DNA from: an uncultured Bacilli bacterium
GTDB lineage: Bacteria; Bacillota_I; Bacilli_A; RF39; UBA660
Direction of reading: 5' to 3'
DNA: 5,985 nucleotides
Assembly (NCBI GenBank): GCA_951800155.1
Contig: CATOJL010000088.1
Location: 1 to 5,985, forward strand
Below, in pieces: positions 1-5,892 of this stretch (positions are counted from its first letter, which is position 1; every line of letters starts with the position of its first letter). A model generated the notes under the pieces. It did no database searches. It saw only the letters and a program-made list of their open reading frames with translations, and was not told the DNA's origin. The position numbers and the translations under genes were made by a program.

Positions 1-29
1 TGCCTATTATACCCCCCCCCCCCCATCAT
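1..29 (-). CDS. Alternative reading: start of a partial ORF with poly-G codons
   Basis: The minus strand reads AGGAG (39-43), nine bases, then ATG ATG (27-29 and 24-26), four GGG codons, TAT AAT AGG and on to the edge without a stop, giving M-M-G-G-G-G-Y-N-R. If this is a gene start, gain of one G would bring TAA into frame at once, so the tract would switch translation. It competes with the promoter reading of the same bases. I prefer the promoter, because both hexamers are perfect and a terminator-like hairpin lies just upstream with no obvious alternative promoter between. Confidence 0.2.
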
Positions 30-37
30 TTTGTCAA
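6..37 (-). promoter_or_regulatory. Putative phase-variable promoter with poly-G spacer
   Basis: On the minus strand TTGACA (32-37) and TATAAT (6-11) both match the sigma-70/SigA consensus perfectly. The spacer (12-31) is 20 bp: AAATGAT followed by 13 G. The optimal spacer is 17 bp, so a tract of 10 G would be near-ideal and the present 13 G state is predicted to be weak or off. Poly-G or poly-C spacers that tune promoter strength are known from Neisseria porA and opc and Bordetella fim genes. Transcription would run off the left edge, so the controlled gene is not visible. It follows a terminator-like hairpin, as a new transcription unit should. Confidence 0.55.
12..24 (-). repeat. 13-base homopolymer (G on minus, C on plus)
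   Basis: Thirteen uninterrupted C on the plus strand (G on the minus strand) in a strongly AT-rich non-coding region. A run this long is not expected by chance at this base composition. Homopolymers of this length are known to change length by slipped-strand mispairing during replication. It lies exactly between a consensus -35 and a consensus -10 on the minus strand and directly abuts the -10. Confidence 0.97.
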
Positions 38-56
38 TCTCCTTTTTTGACGCAAC

Positions 57-88
57 AAAAAAATAAAGCAATTTTCATGCCCTATTTT
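57..88 (-). terminator. Weak intrinsic terminator after the pilin-like gene
   Basis: On the minus strand AAAATAGGGCA (78-88) pairs with TGCTTTATTTT (60-70) across the 7-base loop TGAAAAT. This gives an 11-bp, AT-rich stem with two G-U wobbles. The 3' arm merges into a run of seven T (57-63). It lies about 90 bases after the pilin-like stop codon and before the poly-G promoter, the right place to end the mraZ operon. The weak stem keeps confidence moderate. Confidence 0.45.
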
Positions 89-149
89 CACTTCATTATT
101 TATAAAATAACACTTTCAGTCCATAATGGCTGAACAAAACAAACCTTAT

Positions 150-180
150 TCATTGTTACAAAATTAAATCAATGTTGCAA
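150..180. repeat. Imperfect 12-bp direct repeat
   Basis: TCATTGTTACAA (150-161) and TCAATGTTGCAA (169-180) match at 10 of 12 positions with starts 19 bp apart, immediately after the pilin-like stop codon. Each half also contributes a CATTG/CAATG inverted pair. It could be a protein-binding site or chance in AT-rich DNA; nothing else supports a function. Confidence 0.3.
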
Positions 181-181
181 T

Positions 182-1411
182 TTAATATAATCTTAAAATA
201 TAAGGATTACTAACAGAGCCTATTGGATTCGAACTTGTATCATCCATAGAAGAATCTAATAGTAAAGATGTAGGTACATAAATGACAGGATACACATACA
301 TAGAATTTGTAACATTAGAAGTCGTAAGTCCACTTGATGTCACTGCCCAAACTTTTCTTTGTCCTTTGACCGTATTTCTTAAAAAGTAGCCTGTTTCATT
401 TGTGTTTCCTTCTTCGTTTACTACAAGATTCGTAAGCCAATTTGTTGCTACACATTGTGCATCAAAACTCGTATTTCGACAAGAGTTTGCTAAAGAAGCA
501 TTCATATAATCACTTACAGATAATAAAGAAATGGCAGTTCCTCTAATATCTCGTTTGCTATCTTCATCTCCCATAACGACATCAAGAGTAGTTGAAGTAC
601 TATCTACTTCTCCTAACATCCATTTTGGTGTTTTCAAATTTCTCTTTAACACATCACTAAAACCGTTAAAGACAGTTGTATTCAAGTATTGATGCATTTT
701 AAGTGAGTCATCTGATAAAGATAAGTTTGCTGCTGTATCTGTTTCTGACCAAACTGTTTTTGCTTTTTTACCTGTTCTAACTAATTTCATTACTTTATTG
801 GTTGTATCAATACTTACAATATTCCACATTTCTGCATTTGTACTCCCTGAACCCATCTGTAACTTCATATAATTATTTGGATTATTTCCACGATAATAAT
901 ACACATTTTTTGTACTTGTGGTTTGATCCATATCACTAAAAGTTACTTTGGAAGCATACAATCCATCCTCTGTAGATGTAGGTGATTGCACACCCGATTT
1001 TTCAAGTATATATCTCTCTACAGTATAATCTTGCTGTTCTGCTTCATCTACATTCATTTCTAAATATTCAAAAACATAATTATTATTACGATATGTAACT
1101 CGAATGACTCCATTCATAATTTCTCCATCCAATGGATTCTTAATTTTTTCCTTTTCTAAATAATCATATTCCTGTAATTTAGCAAGTTCAATATAAATTG
1201 TCCTTTCTTGGGCTCTTTTTCGATCCTCTTTTCCTCTATCACTAAGAAGATAATCTTTTGTTGCTCTTTCAATGCTATCAATTTGTGTCTTATATAAATC
1301 TTCTTTTGAATCATCAATATGTTTTGAAACCCTTGGCAATATAATGATAATAAGAATAGCAAAAACTGTAATTACCGCCAATAATTCCACAAGTGTAAAT
1401 CCTTTTTTCAT
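182..1411 (-). CDS. Prepilin-like protein with type III signal peptide and large C-terminal domain
   Basis: A 409-aa protein with a textbook type IV pilin/pseudopilin N-terminus: MKKG|FTLVELL, with prepilin peptidase cleavage after Gly4, Phe5 as the methylated first residue and the conserved Glu9. A hydrophobic helix follows (about 5-26). Residues 30-120 look like a pseudopilin stalk and small globular part (IKNPLDG at 90-96). Residues about 168-409 are an added extracellular domain that starts YYYRGNNPNNY, has cysteines at 311 and 320 that could pair, and ends with an aromatic, Asn/Ser-rich pattern (VWAVTSSG, YVYPVIYVP). That tail recalls the DUF6273/FGE-like repeats of gut Bacillota, but this is from memory of the pattern only. 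The start has AAGGAA (1418-1423) inside the end of pbpB, and the gap to pbpB is 3 nt, so it is probably cotranscribed with the division genes. No pilus assembly ATPase, platform protein or prepilin peptidase is visible. The role could be minor pilin, adhesin or pseudopilin. Confidence 0.85.
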   Translation of the reverse strand: MKKGFTLVELLAVITVFAILIIIILPRVSKHIDDSKEDLYKTQIDSIERATKDYLLSDRGKEDRKRAQERTIYIELAKLQEYDYLEKEKIKNPLDGEIMNGVIRVTYRNNNYVFEYLEMNVDEAEQQDYTVERYILEKSGVQSPTSTEDGLYASKVTFSDMDQTTSTKNVYYYRGNNPNNYMKLQMGSGSTNAEMWNIVSIDTTNKVMKLVRTGKKAKTVWSETDTAANLSLSDDSLKMHQYLNTTVFNGFSDVLKRNLKTPKWMLGEVDSTSTTLDVVMGDEDSKRDIRGTAISLLSVSDYMNASLANSCRNTSFDAQCVATNWLTNLVVNEEGNTNETGYFLRNTVKGQRKVWAVTSSGLTTSNVTNSMYVYPVIYVPTSLLLDSSMDDTSSNPIGSVSNPYILRLY

Positions 1412-1414
1412 CTG

Positions 1415-3583
1415 TTATTCCTTCCCTTCTTCATAAATAACTTTTAAAGTCATTCCTTCTTCTATTTTTGTTCCTTCTAAAATACTTGCCTCTTTTACAT
1501 AGCCACTTCCTTCTTCTTCTAATGAAATAGAAAGAAATTCCGCAAGTATTTTCACCTCTGCTTTACTTAAACCTTTTATAGAAGGCATTTGTACATTTTT
1601 TCCATTTGTGAGTAAAAAGAGGCGATCTTTTTCAACTAAAGTAATTCCATCCTGTGGGTATTGTTTTATAATCTGTTCTCCATCCCCAAGAATCATTAAT
1701 TGTAGTTTATAGTTTTCTAAATCTCTTTCCACACTAGAAACAGAAGAACCCTTATATGATTTTAAAGAAAGAGTCTTTGTTTCTTCTACTTCTTGCTTTT
1801 CCTCATAAATATTTTTATACTTTGCAATATTTTTAACTAGATTCTTAACGGCATCGGCAAGCCCTGTATATTGCCCTTTCTTTGGCTGCCTCATCGCTCC
1901 ATAAATGATTATCTCCGGATTTTCTTTTGGATATAGAATCAAGCTTGAGAAAATATAGTTGTTTTCTCCCTTTAAATATCCTTTGCCTGATTCATAGATT
2001 TGTGCTGTTCCTGTTTTTCCAATCAAATCAAAACCTTCAATACTATACTTCTTTCCCGCTGTCCCACTATCTGTACCGTTTATCGTATTATACATTAATT
2101 CTTTTATTTTTTCAATGCTTGATTTTTTAACTAACTGTTCTGATTTTTCAATTTTTCTCTCTTCAATAATTTCTCCTGTATTCGGATTTACAATTTTACT
2201 AATAATGTGTGGATTTAACGCATACCCATCATTAGCAAGAATTGTTGCTGCCTTTAATTGTTGCATCACAGTAGTTCGAATTCCTTGTCCAAAGCCAGCT
2301 GTCATCACTTCTACTTCATAATTGAATTGAATCTTTCCGGGAGATTCATGGGACAATTCAATACCTGTCTTAGATCCAAAGCCATATTTTTTAAGACAAT
2401 CTTTTAATTGTTCTTTTGACAAATATTCTCGAATTAGATGAACGACCCCTACATTCGAAGAATATTCAAACCCTTTATCAAAAGTAATTCTGCCCCAACC
2501 TCTTTCATTCCAGTCATTAATTGTATCATCCCCAATTTTAATATTTCCAGAATCAAAACTGTGACCCCCATCATAATTTCCTGTTTCTAAAGCACACAAA
2601 TAAGTATAAATTTTCATCGTTGAACCGGGTTCATAAGATGTCGTAACAAAAGGATTTTCATATGAAGTTACATCCCTTATATTGGGATCAAAAGAAGGAC
2701 TAGAAGATGCCCCTAAAATATCCCCCGTCTTTGCATCCATTACCGTTAAAATGGAAAAATTAGGTTCATAAGTCGTAGCAATTTCTTCAATTTCTGTTTC
2801 AACAAAACGTTGCACATTAGAATCAAGTGTTAAATAAATGTCATATCCATCTTTTGCGGGATCATTGATTTCATTCGTTCCTGCAATCTTATAACCATAG
2901 CGGTCCTGTTGGTATTCTAAATAACCATCCTCTCCCTTTAATAAATCATTGTAAGCTACTTCAATACCCATTTCTCCAACAATCTCTGTTTCCACTTTCC
3001 ATTCTTTTTTTACTTCCTTCCCTTTGGCATAACCAACAATATAAGAAGCAAAATTGCCATTTGGATAATACCTTTTCGCACTTTCTGTAAATGAAATACC
3101 GGGAAGATTTAAAAACAAAATTTCATCTTTTTTTAGTTCCGTAATTCCTTTTCCTATACTTCCAAATTCCACTTGATATTTCTTATTTTTTATTCCATTT
3201 TCCAAAATGGATTTTATTTTTTCCTTATCAGATTCTAAAACCTCCGCTAATTTAGTTGCTGTATCCTCTACATCCACCACATGTTTCGGTGTTTTCGAAT
3301 CTTTACTTCTCGATTCATCTAAATAGGCGATCAAAGTATAAGAAGTTACATTCATAGCAAGAGAATCCCCACTTACATCAAAAACATTTCCACGAGAAGC
3401 TGGCATAGTTTTACGTACTGTATTTCTTGTACTAGCAAATTTGGATACGTTTTTCCCATATACAACGGTAGATAAGGAAAGATAAGCCATTTTTATATAA
3501 AGCAAAAAAAGAAGAAAAGAAAAGATATAGAATGTTTTTTTTGGTACGATCCAATTCTTTTTTTTTCTTCTTTTTGTATTCAT
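1415..3583 (-). CDS. pbpB: Class B penicillin-binding protein (septal transpeptidase) with PASTA domains
   Basis: A 722-aa monofunctional transpeptidase that cross-links septal peptidoglycan with FtsW and the FtsL/DivIB/DivIC complex outside the membrane. A basic cytoplasmic tail and one membrane helix (about 17-39) precede the dimerisation/pedestal domain (SRGNVFD at 63-69). The transpeptidase has all three active-site motifs: STMK (321-324, Ser321 nucleophile), SSN (375-377) and KTGT (523-526). Residues about 604-660 and 662-719 look like two C-terminal PASTA domains. Length and two PASTA repeats match Bacillus PbpB (PBP2B) better than sporulation SpoVD, which usually has one, and the place after ftsL agrees. 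The pedestal motif lacks the common Arg after FD (FDV, not FDR). The start is set by GAGGTGG (3588-3594), 14 nt after the ftsL stop. Codons 7-9 contain a run of nine A (3558-3566). Confidence 0.95.
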   Translation of the reverse strand: MNTKRRKKKNWIVPKKTFYIFSFLLFLLYIKMAYLSLSTVVYGKNVSKFASTRNTVRKTMPASRGNVFDVSGDSLAMNVTSYTLIAYLDESRSKDSKTPKHVVDVEDTATKLAEVLESDKEKIKSILENGIKNKKYQVEFGSIGKGITELKKDEILFLNLPGISFTESAKRYYPNGNFASYIVGYAKGKEVKKEWKVETEIVGEMGIEVAYNDLLKGEDGYLEYQQDRYGYKIAGTNEINDPAKDGYDIYLTLDSNVQRFVETEIEEIATTYEPNFSILTVMDAKTGDILGASSSPSFDPNIRDVTSYENPFVTTSYEPGSTMKIYTYLCALETGNYDGGHSFDSGNIKIGDDTINDWNERGWGRITFDKGFEYSSNVGVVHLIREYLSKEQLKDCLKKYGFGSKTGIELSHESPGKIQFNYEVEVMTAGFGQGIRTTVMQQLKAATILANDGYALNPHIISKIVNPNTGEIIEERKIEKSEQLVKKSSIEKIKELMYNTINGTDSGTAGKKYSIEGFDLIGKTGTAQIYESGKGYLKGENNYIFSSLILYPKENPEIIIYGAMRQPKKGQYTGLADAVKNLVKNIAKYKNIYEEKQEVEETKTLSLKSYKGSSVSSVERDLENYKLQLMILGDGEQIIKQYPQDGITLVEKDRLFLLTNGKNVQMPSIKGLSKAEVKILAEFLSISLEEEGSGYVKEASILEGTKIEEGMTLKVIYEEGKE

Positions 3584-3597
3584 TTTGCCACCTCTAA

Positions 3598-3891
3598 TTA
3601 GTCGTTGATTACGATTACATTATCATTATTATACGCTAATCCCATATCACTTACAACATTTTTTACTTTATCAAAGGATGTTAATTCGTTTACTTTCATG
3701 ACTAAGCTTTCATTTTTCTTATCCTGTGCATCAATTTCATAACGAACTTTTTCTACACTCATACTCAAATTCGATATAGAAGCACCACAAAAAATTTGAA
3801 CGACAAAACTAGAAATGAAACAAAGCACTATTACTAAATATAAGCAAATCTCCCCTTTGGTGATTGGTCTTCTCCTCTTTTTATTCTTCAT
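3598..3891 (-). CDS. ftsL: Cell division protein FtsL
   Basis: A 97-aa bitopic membrane protein. A short, very basic cytoplasmic tail (KNKKRRR) is followed by a membrane helix at about 15-35. A short extracellular region then has coiled-coil character (about 38-70, SMSVEKVRYEIDAQDKKNES) and the usual FtsL ending of the NVVSDMGLAYNNDNV type. FtsL proteins share little sequence, so the call rests on size, topology and its position between rsmH and pbpB. It would form the FtsL/DivIC/DivIB scaffold that activates the septal PBP and FtsW. The start ATG lies 10 nt after the rsmH stop. Three cysteines lie in or next to the helix. Confidence 0.88.
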   Translation of the reverse strand: MKNKKRRRPITKGEICLYLVIVLCFISSFVVQIFCGASISNLSMSVEKVRYEIDAQDKKNESLVMKVNELTSFDKVKNVVSDMGLAYNNDNVIVIND

Positions 3892-3896
3892 ATGTA

Positions 3897-3902
3897 CCCC
3901 CC
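3897..3902 (-). promoter_or_regulatory. Unusual all-G ribosome binding site of ftsL
   Basis: The only Shine-Dalgarno candidate before ftsL is A-GGGGGG, five bases from the ATG and overlapping the rsmH stop TAG (3902-3904). It deviates from AGGAGG by one G for A. Overlap with the upstream stop suggests coupled translation of rsmH and ftsL. Confidence 0.6.
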
Positions 3903-4822
3903 TATCTTCTCTTTTTTAAAACTCGTAATTTCGCACTCCTTGCTCTTGGGTTTCTTTCTATTTCCGCTTTGCTTGGCTTGATTGTCTTTCCCATCTCATA
4001 GTCTTTTACATAAGCATCTGGAATCATGGGCATGTTTTTTAAACCTTCTTCTAAAAGACTCACATCTCTATAAATAGTCTTGCAAATTTTATCTTCTAAA
4101 GAATGAAATGTAATGACACCAATTCTTCCATTTGGATTTAAAAGACAGATAGCATCCCTCAAAGATGTTTCAAATACTTCTAACTCATGATTCACTTCAA
4201 TACGGATCGCTTGAAATACTTTTCGAGCAGGATGTCTTTCTCTCGCATATTTAAATGGAACAGCCTTCTTTATAAGAGTAACAAGTTCTAGTGTCGTATT
4301 AATTTCTTTTTTGTCCCTTTCCTCTACTATTTTTCTAGCAATACTTCTTGCATACTTTTCTTCCCCATATTCTAAAAAAATTCGTGTAAGTTCTTCTATG
4401 GTATATGTATTTACAATCTTATGAGCGGTTAAAGAGGCATTTTGATCCATGCGCATATCTAAATAAGCATCCTGATGAAAAGAAAATCCTCTTTCTTTTT
4501 GGTCTAATTGTGGACTTGATACCCCTAAATCATACAAAATCGCATCCACTTTCTCCACACCACGTTTCTCTAATTCCTCTTTCATATTTACAAAATTGCT
4601 TTCAATAATTTCAAAATTAGAAGCAATTTCTTCTAAACGTTTTCTACTATAAGAAATGGCTTCTTGATCTTGATCAAAACTATACAATTTCCCGTTTGGA
4701 ATCCGTTTTAAAATTTCACTAGAATGTCCACCATAACCAAGTGTGCAATCTACCACAATAGAATTTTCTTTTAAATCCAAATTTTCAATTGCTTCTTTTA
4801 GCAAAACACTCTCATGCATCAT
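3902..4822 (-). CDS. rsmH: 16S rRNA (cytosine-1402 N4)-methyltransferase RsmH (MraW)
   Basis: A SAM-dependent enzyme that N4-methylates C1402 in the P-site region of 16S rRNA; it acts in the cytoplasm on the small subunit. The 306-aa product has normal family length. Motifs visible: the N-terminal HESVLLKEAI, SAM-binding VDCTLGYGGHS (about 24-34), acidic DQD (50-52), DLGVSSPQLD (98-107), ERGFSF (110-115), DMRMD (122-126), ITFHSLEDK (237-245) and the basic tail NPRARSAKLR. The gene overlaps the mraZ stop: the codons GTG-ATG-ATG at 4825, 4822 and 4819 are all possible starts. I chose ATG 4822, which shares the A of the mraZ TGA (TGATG coupling). ATG 4819 has better spacing from the weak GGTG upstream, and GTG 4825 would give 307 aa. 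The stop is TAG. Confidence 0.96.
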   Translation of the reverse strand: MMHESVLLKEAIENLDLKENSIVVDCTLGYGGHSSEILKRIPNGKLYSFDQDQEAISYSRKRLEEIASNFEIIESNFVNMKEELEKRGVEKVDAILYDLGVSSPQLDQKERGFSFHQDAYLDMRMDQNASLTAHKIVNTYTIEELTRIFLEYGEEKYARSIARKIVEERDKKEINTTLELVTLIKKAVPFKYARERHPARKVFQAIRIEVNHELEVFETSLRDAICLLNPNGRIGVITFHSLEDKICKTIYRDVSLLEEGLKNMPMIPDAYVKDYEMGKTIKPSKAEIERNPRARSAKLRVLKKRR

Positions 4823-5253
4823 CACACCACATTCGTTTGGAAGAGTCTATCCGCGATCTCTGAAAAGCTTTCTTTACTTTCATCAAGATAACTTTCCCAA
4901 ATCGTTTTACTCCAAACTTCAAGCCTTTCATTCACACCAATCATTACTACATCTTTCTGTAAAGATGCCCATTCTATAAGTGGCGAAGCGATATTAATTC
5001 GACCTTGTTTATCCATATTCATTTCACTGGCACAAGATAAAAATGCTCTTAAAAATGTACGTGTTTCTTTTGTATTTGGCAATTCTTTATATTGAACAAT
5101 AATTTTTTGCCACTCTGTCTTTGGATAAATAAAAATACATCCATCAAGACCTCGGGTTACAATAAAATCATTTCCTAAATCATGACGCATTTTTACGGGG
5201 ATAGTGATACGTCCCTTTTCATCCAAACGTTGATGAAATTCTCCCATGAACAT
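4822..5253 (-). CDS. mraZ: Transcriptional regulator MraZ
   Basis: A 143-aa protein, the same length as Bacillus MraZ. It has two SpoVT/AbrB-like swapped-hairpin DNA-binding modules, each with the DxxxR signature: D11-EKG-R15 and D81-KQG-R85. MraZ forms a ring-shaped oligomer that binds tandem GTGG-type boxes in front of its own gene and usually represses the mraZ/dcw operon, although activation is reported in mollicutes. The start is fixed by GGGGTGA five bases upstream and by the conserved opening MFMGEFHQ. A longer reading from 5277 would add eight unconserved residues and would start inside the operator. The gene is first in the operon and overlaps rsmH at its stop. Confidence 0.96.
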   Translation of the reverse strand: MFMGEFHQRLDEKGRITIPVKMRHDLGNDFIVTRGLDGCIFIYPKTEWQKIIVQYKELPNTKETRTFLRAFLSCASEMNMDKQGRINIASPLIEWASLQKDVVMIGVNERLEVWSKTIWESYLDESKESFSEIADRLFQTNVV

Positions 5254-5258
5254 AAAAA

Positions 5259-5265
5259 TCACCCC
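5259..5265 (-). promoter_or_regulatory. mraZ ribosome binding site (decides the start)
   Basis: GGGGTGA, five bases before ATG 5253, resembles the GGAGGTGA anti-16S complement. It supports the 143-aa start over the in-frame codon at 5277. It shares bases with the fourth MraZ box, so bound MraZ would sit over the DNA encoding the translation start region. Confidence 0.75.
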
Positions 5266-5298
5266 ACATTTTACCACTTAAAACCACTCTATACCACT
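5263..5298 (-). promoter_or_regulatory. MraZ operator: four GTGG boxes at 10-bp spacing
   Basis: On the minus strand AGTGGT occurs at 5293-5298, 5283-5288 and 5273-5278, and a degenerate TGTGGG at 5263-5268. The period is exactly 10 bp, one helical turn, so all boxes face the same side of the DNA. MraZ operators in E. coli (TGGG-type) and mollicutes (AAAGTG-type) have this layout. The array begins directly after the -10 element and covers the transcription start and 5' leader, which fits autorepression by blocking RNA polymerase. Binding by this MraZ is inferred. Confidence 0.85.
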
Positions 5299-5327
5299 AT
5301 TATAGCTTTTTTTAGGCTTTCTGTAAA
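5299..5327 (-). promoter_or_regulatory. Promoter of the mraZ-rsmH-ftsL-pbpB-pilin operon
   Basis: TTTACA (5322-5327), a 17-bp spacer and a perfect TATAAT (5299-5304) make a near-consensus SigA promoter. Transcription should start near 5292, giving a leader of about 40 nt made up mostly of MraZ boxes. The lipoprotein terminator lies just upstream, so the operon starts here rather than by read-through. Confidence 0.85.
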
Positions 5328-5357
5328 GCAATTTCCTTTATTTTCTCTTTGCTTTAC

Positions 5358-5387
5358 AAAAAAAAGGTAGACAAATTCTACCCTTTT
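5358..5387 (-). terminator. Intrinsic terminator of the lipoprotein gene
   Basis: On the minus strand AAAAGGGTAGA (5377-5387) pairs with TCTACCTTTTT (5361-5371), an 11-bp stem with one G-U wobble, across the 5-base loop ATTTG. It ends in eight T (5358-5365). It starts four bases after the lipoprotein stop codon and isolates that gene from the mraZ promoter. Confidence 0.85.
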
Positions 5388-5391
5388 CATC

Positions 5392-5766
5392 TCAATCATT
5401 TCCTTTTATTTTTCCATTTTCATAAATAGCTTTATTTGTATAAAAATCTAATTCAGCATAAATCACTTTATAATTTTCAATTTTAAAAATAACTTGGTCT
5501 TCTTTCGTTGATTTAATAGTTGTCTTTAATGTTACACCTTCTTCATTCGTTAAAGCACCCTCTTTTAAAGAATAGGTTCCATCAAATGAAGTTTTATTCC
5601 CTTCTATATGAGAAAGTGCAATTTCTTGTTCAATATTCGACACATAGTTTAATAACAATGTATTTAAAGTGATTTGATCATAGCCTGTTTTCTTTTCTTC
5701 CCCTTTTTCAAAACAACCTGCACATAGGACACAAATCAAAAGACTAACTCCTACTTTTTTTAGCAT
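5392..5766 (-). CDS. Small putative lipoprotein, possible pilin-like C-terminal domain
   Basis: A 124-aa protein of unknown function. MLKK and a hydrophobic stretch lead to VLCAGC, where Cys18 is the likely lipidated residue, so the protein should be anchored to the outer face of the membrane. The lipobox is atypical, with Cys15 at -3 where Leu is usual. Residues about 30-124 begin with an amphipathic helix (LLLNYVSNIEQEIALS), then FDGTYSLKEG, and end in a beta-rich stretch (VIFKIENYKVIYAELDF, IYENGKI). This order resembles globular parts of Bacillota pilin-like proteins (YV..IE..IA, dGtY, late Y..G), but that is pattern memory, not a search. The start at 5766 is chosen because AAGGAGG (5773-5779) lies six bases upstream; an in-frame ATG at 5784 would contain this site. 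The gene has its own terminator and probably its own promoter. Confidence 0.8.
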   Translation of the reverse strand: MLKKVGVSLLICVLCAGCFEKGEEKKTGYDQITLNTLLLNYVSNIEQEIALSHIEGNKTSFDGTYSLKEGALTNEEGVTLKTTIKSTKEDQVIFKIENYKVIYAELDFYTNKAIYENGKIKGND

Positions 5767-5772
5767 ATATTC

Positions 5773-5779
5773 CCTCCTT
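5773..5779 (-). promoter_or_regulatory. Strong ribosome binding site of the lipoprotein gene (decides the start)
   Basis: AAGGAGG, six bases before ATG 5766, is a full Shine-Dalgarno match. It makes 5766 the start and excludes the upstream in-frame ATG at 5784, whose next codons are this very site. Confidence 0.9.
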
Positions 5780-5786
5780 ATCATTC

Positions 5787-5816
5787 ATTTTATCAAATAA
5801 TATGTTCGCTTGTAAA
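5787..5816 (-). promoter_or_regulatory. Probable promoter of the lipoprotein gene
   Basis: TTTACA (5811-5816), 18 bp, TAAAAT (5787-5792) preceded by an extended -10 TG. This start would give a leader of only about 14 nt. An alternative is TTGGTT (5819-5824), 16 bp, TATTAT (5797-5802), with a poorer -35 but more room for the leader. One of the two is likely; I cannot separate them. Confidence 0.4.
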
Positions 5817-5860
5817 TAAACCAAATGAAGGCTTTGTTTAAAATCATTTATTCCTTATCA

Positions 5861-5890
5861 ATAAAAAAATGACAAAATAAATTTTGTCAT
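5861..5890 (-). terminator. Perfect hairpin with T run, minus-strand terminator or attenuator
   Basis: ATGACAAAAT (5869-5878) and ATTTTGTCAT (5881-5890) are perfect inverted repeats two bases apart; at least eight pairs can form around a 6-base loop. On the minus strand a run of seven T follows (5862-5868). It could end a minus-strand transcript entering from the right edge, or act as an attenuator in a long lipoprotein leader. On the plus strand it has no T run. Confidence 0.6.
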
Positions 5891-5892
5891 CC

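Noticed and set aside
12..24. Poly-C run as a pure sequencing or assembly artefact
   Set aside because: The exact count may be unreliable, but the run lies precisely between perfect -35 and -10 hexamers, which an artefact would not explain.
43..62. Inverted repeat TTTTTTG-ACGCAA-CAAAAAA as a terminator
   Set aside because: The stem has a single G-C pair and overlaps the T run of the better hairpin at 57-88.
182..910. Diversity-generating retroelement target in the pilin-like C-terminus
   Set aside because: A C-type-lectin-like fold would suit one, but no template repeat or reverse transcriptase is present in the window.
4822..4824. Mollicute code (TGA as Trp)
   Set aside because: TGA ends mraZ exactly at the expected 143 residues, and Trp codons are TGG.
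4743..4979. Plus-strand open frame opposite mraZ/rsmH, and similar ones opposite pbpB and rsmH
   Set aside because: They are antisense shadows of well-supported genes, without ribosome sites or recognisable motifs.
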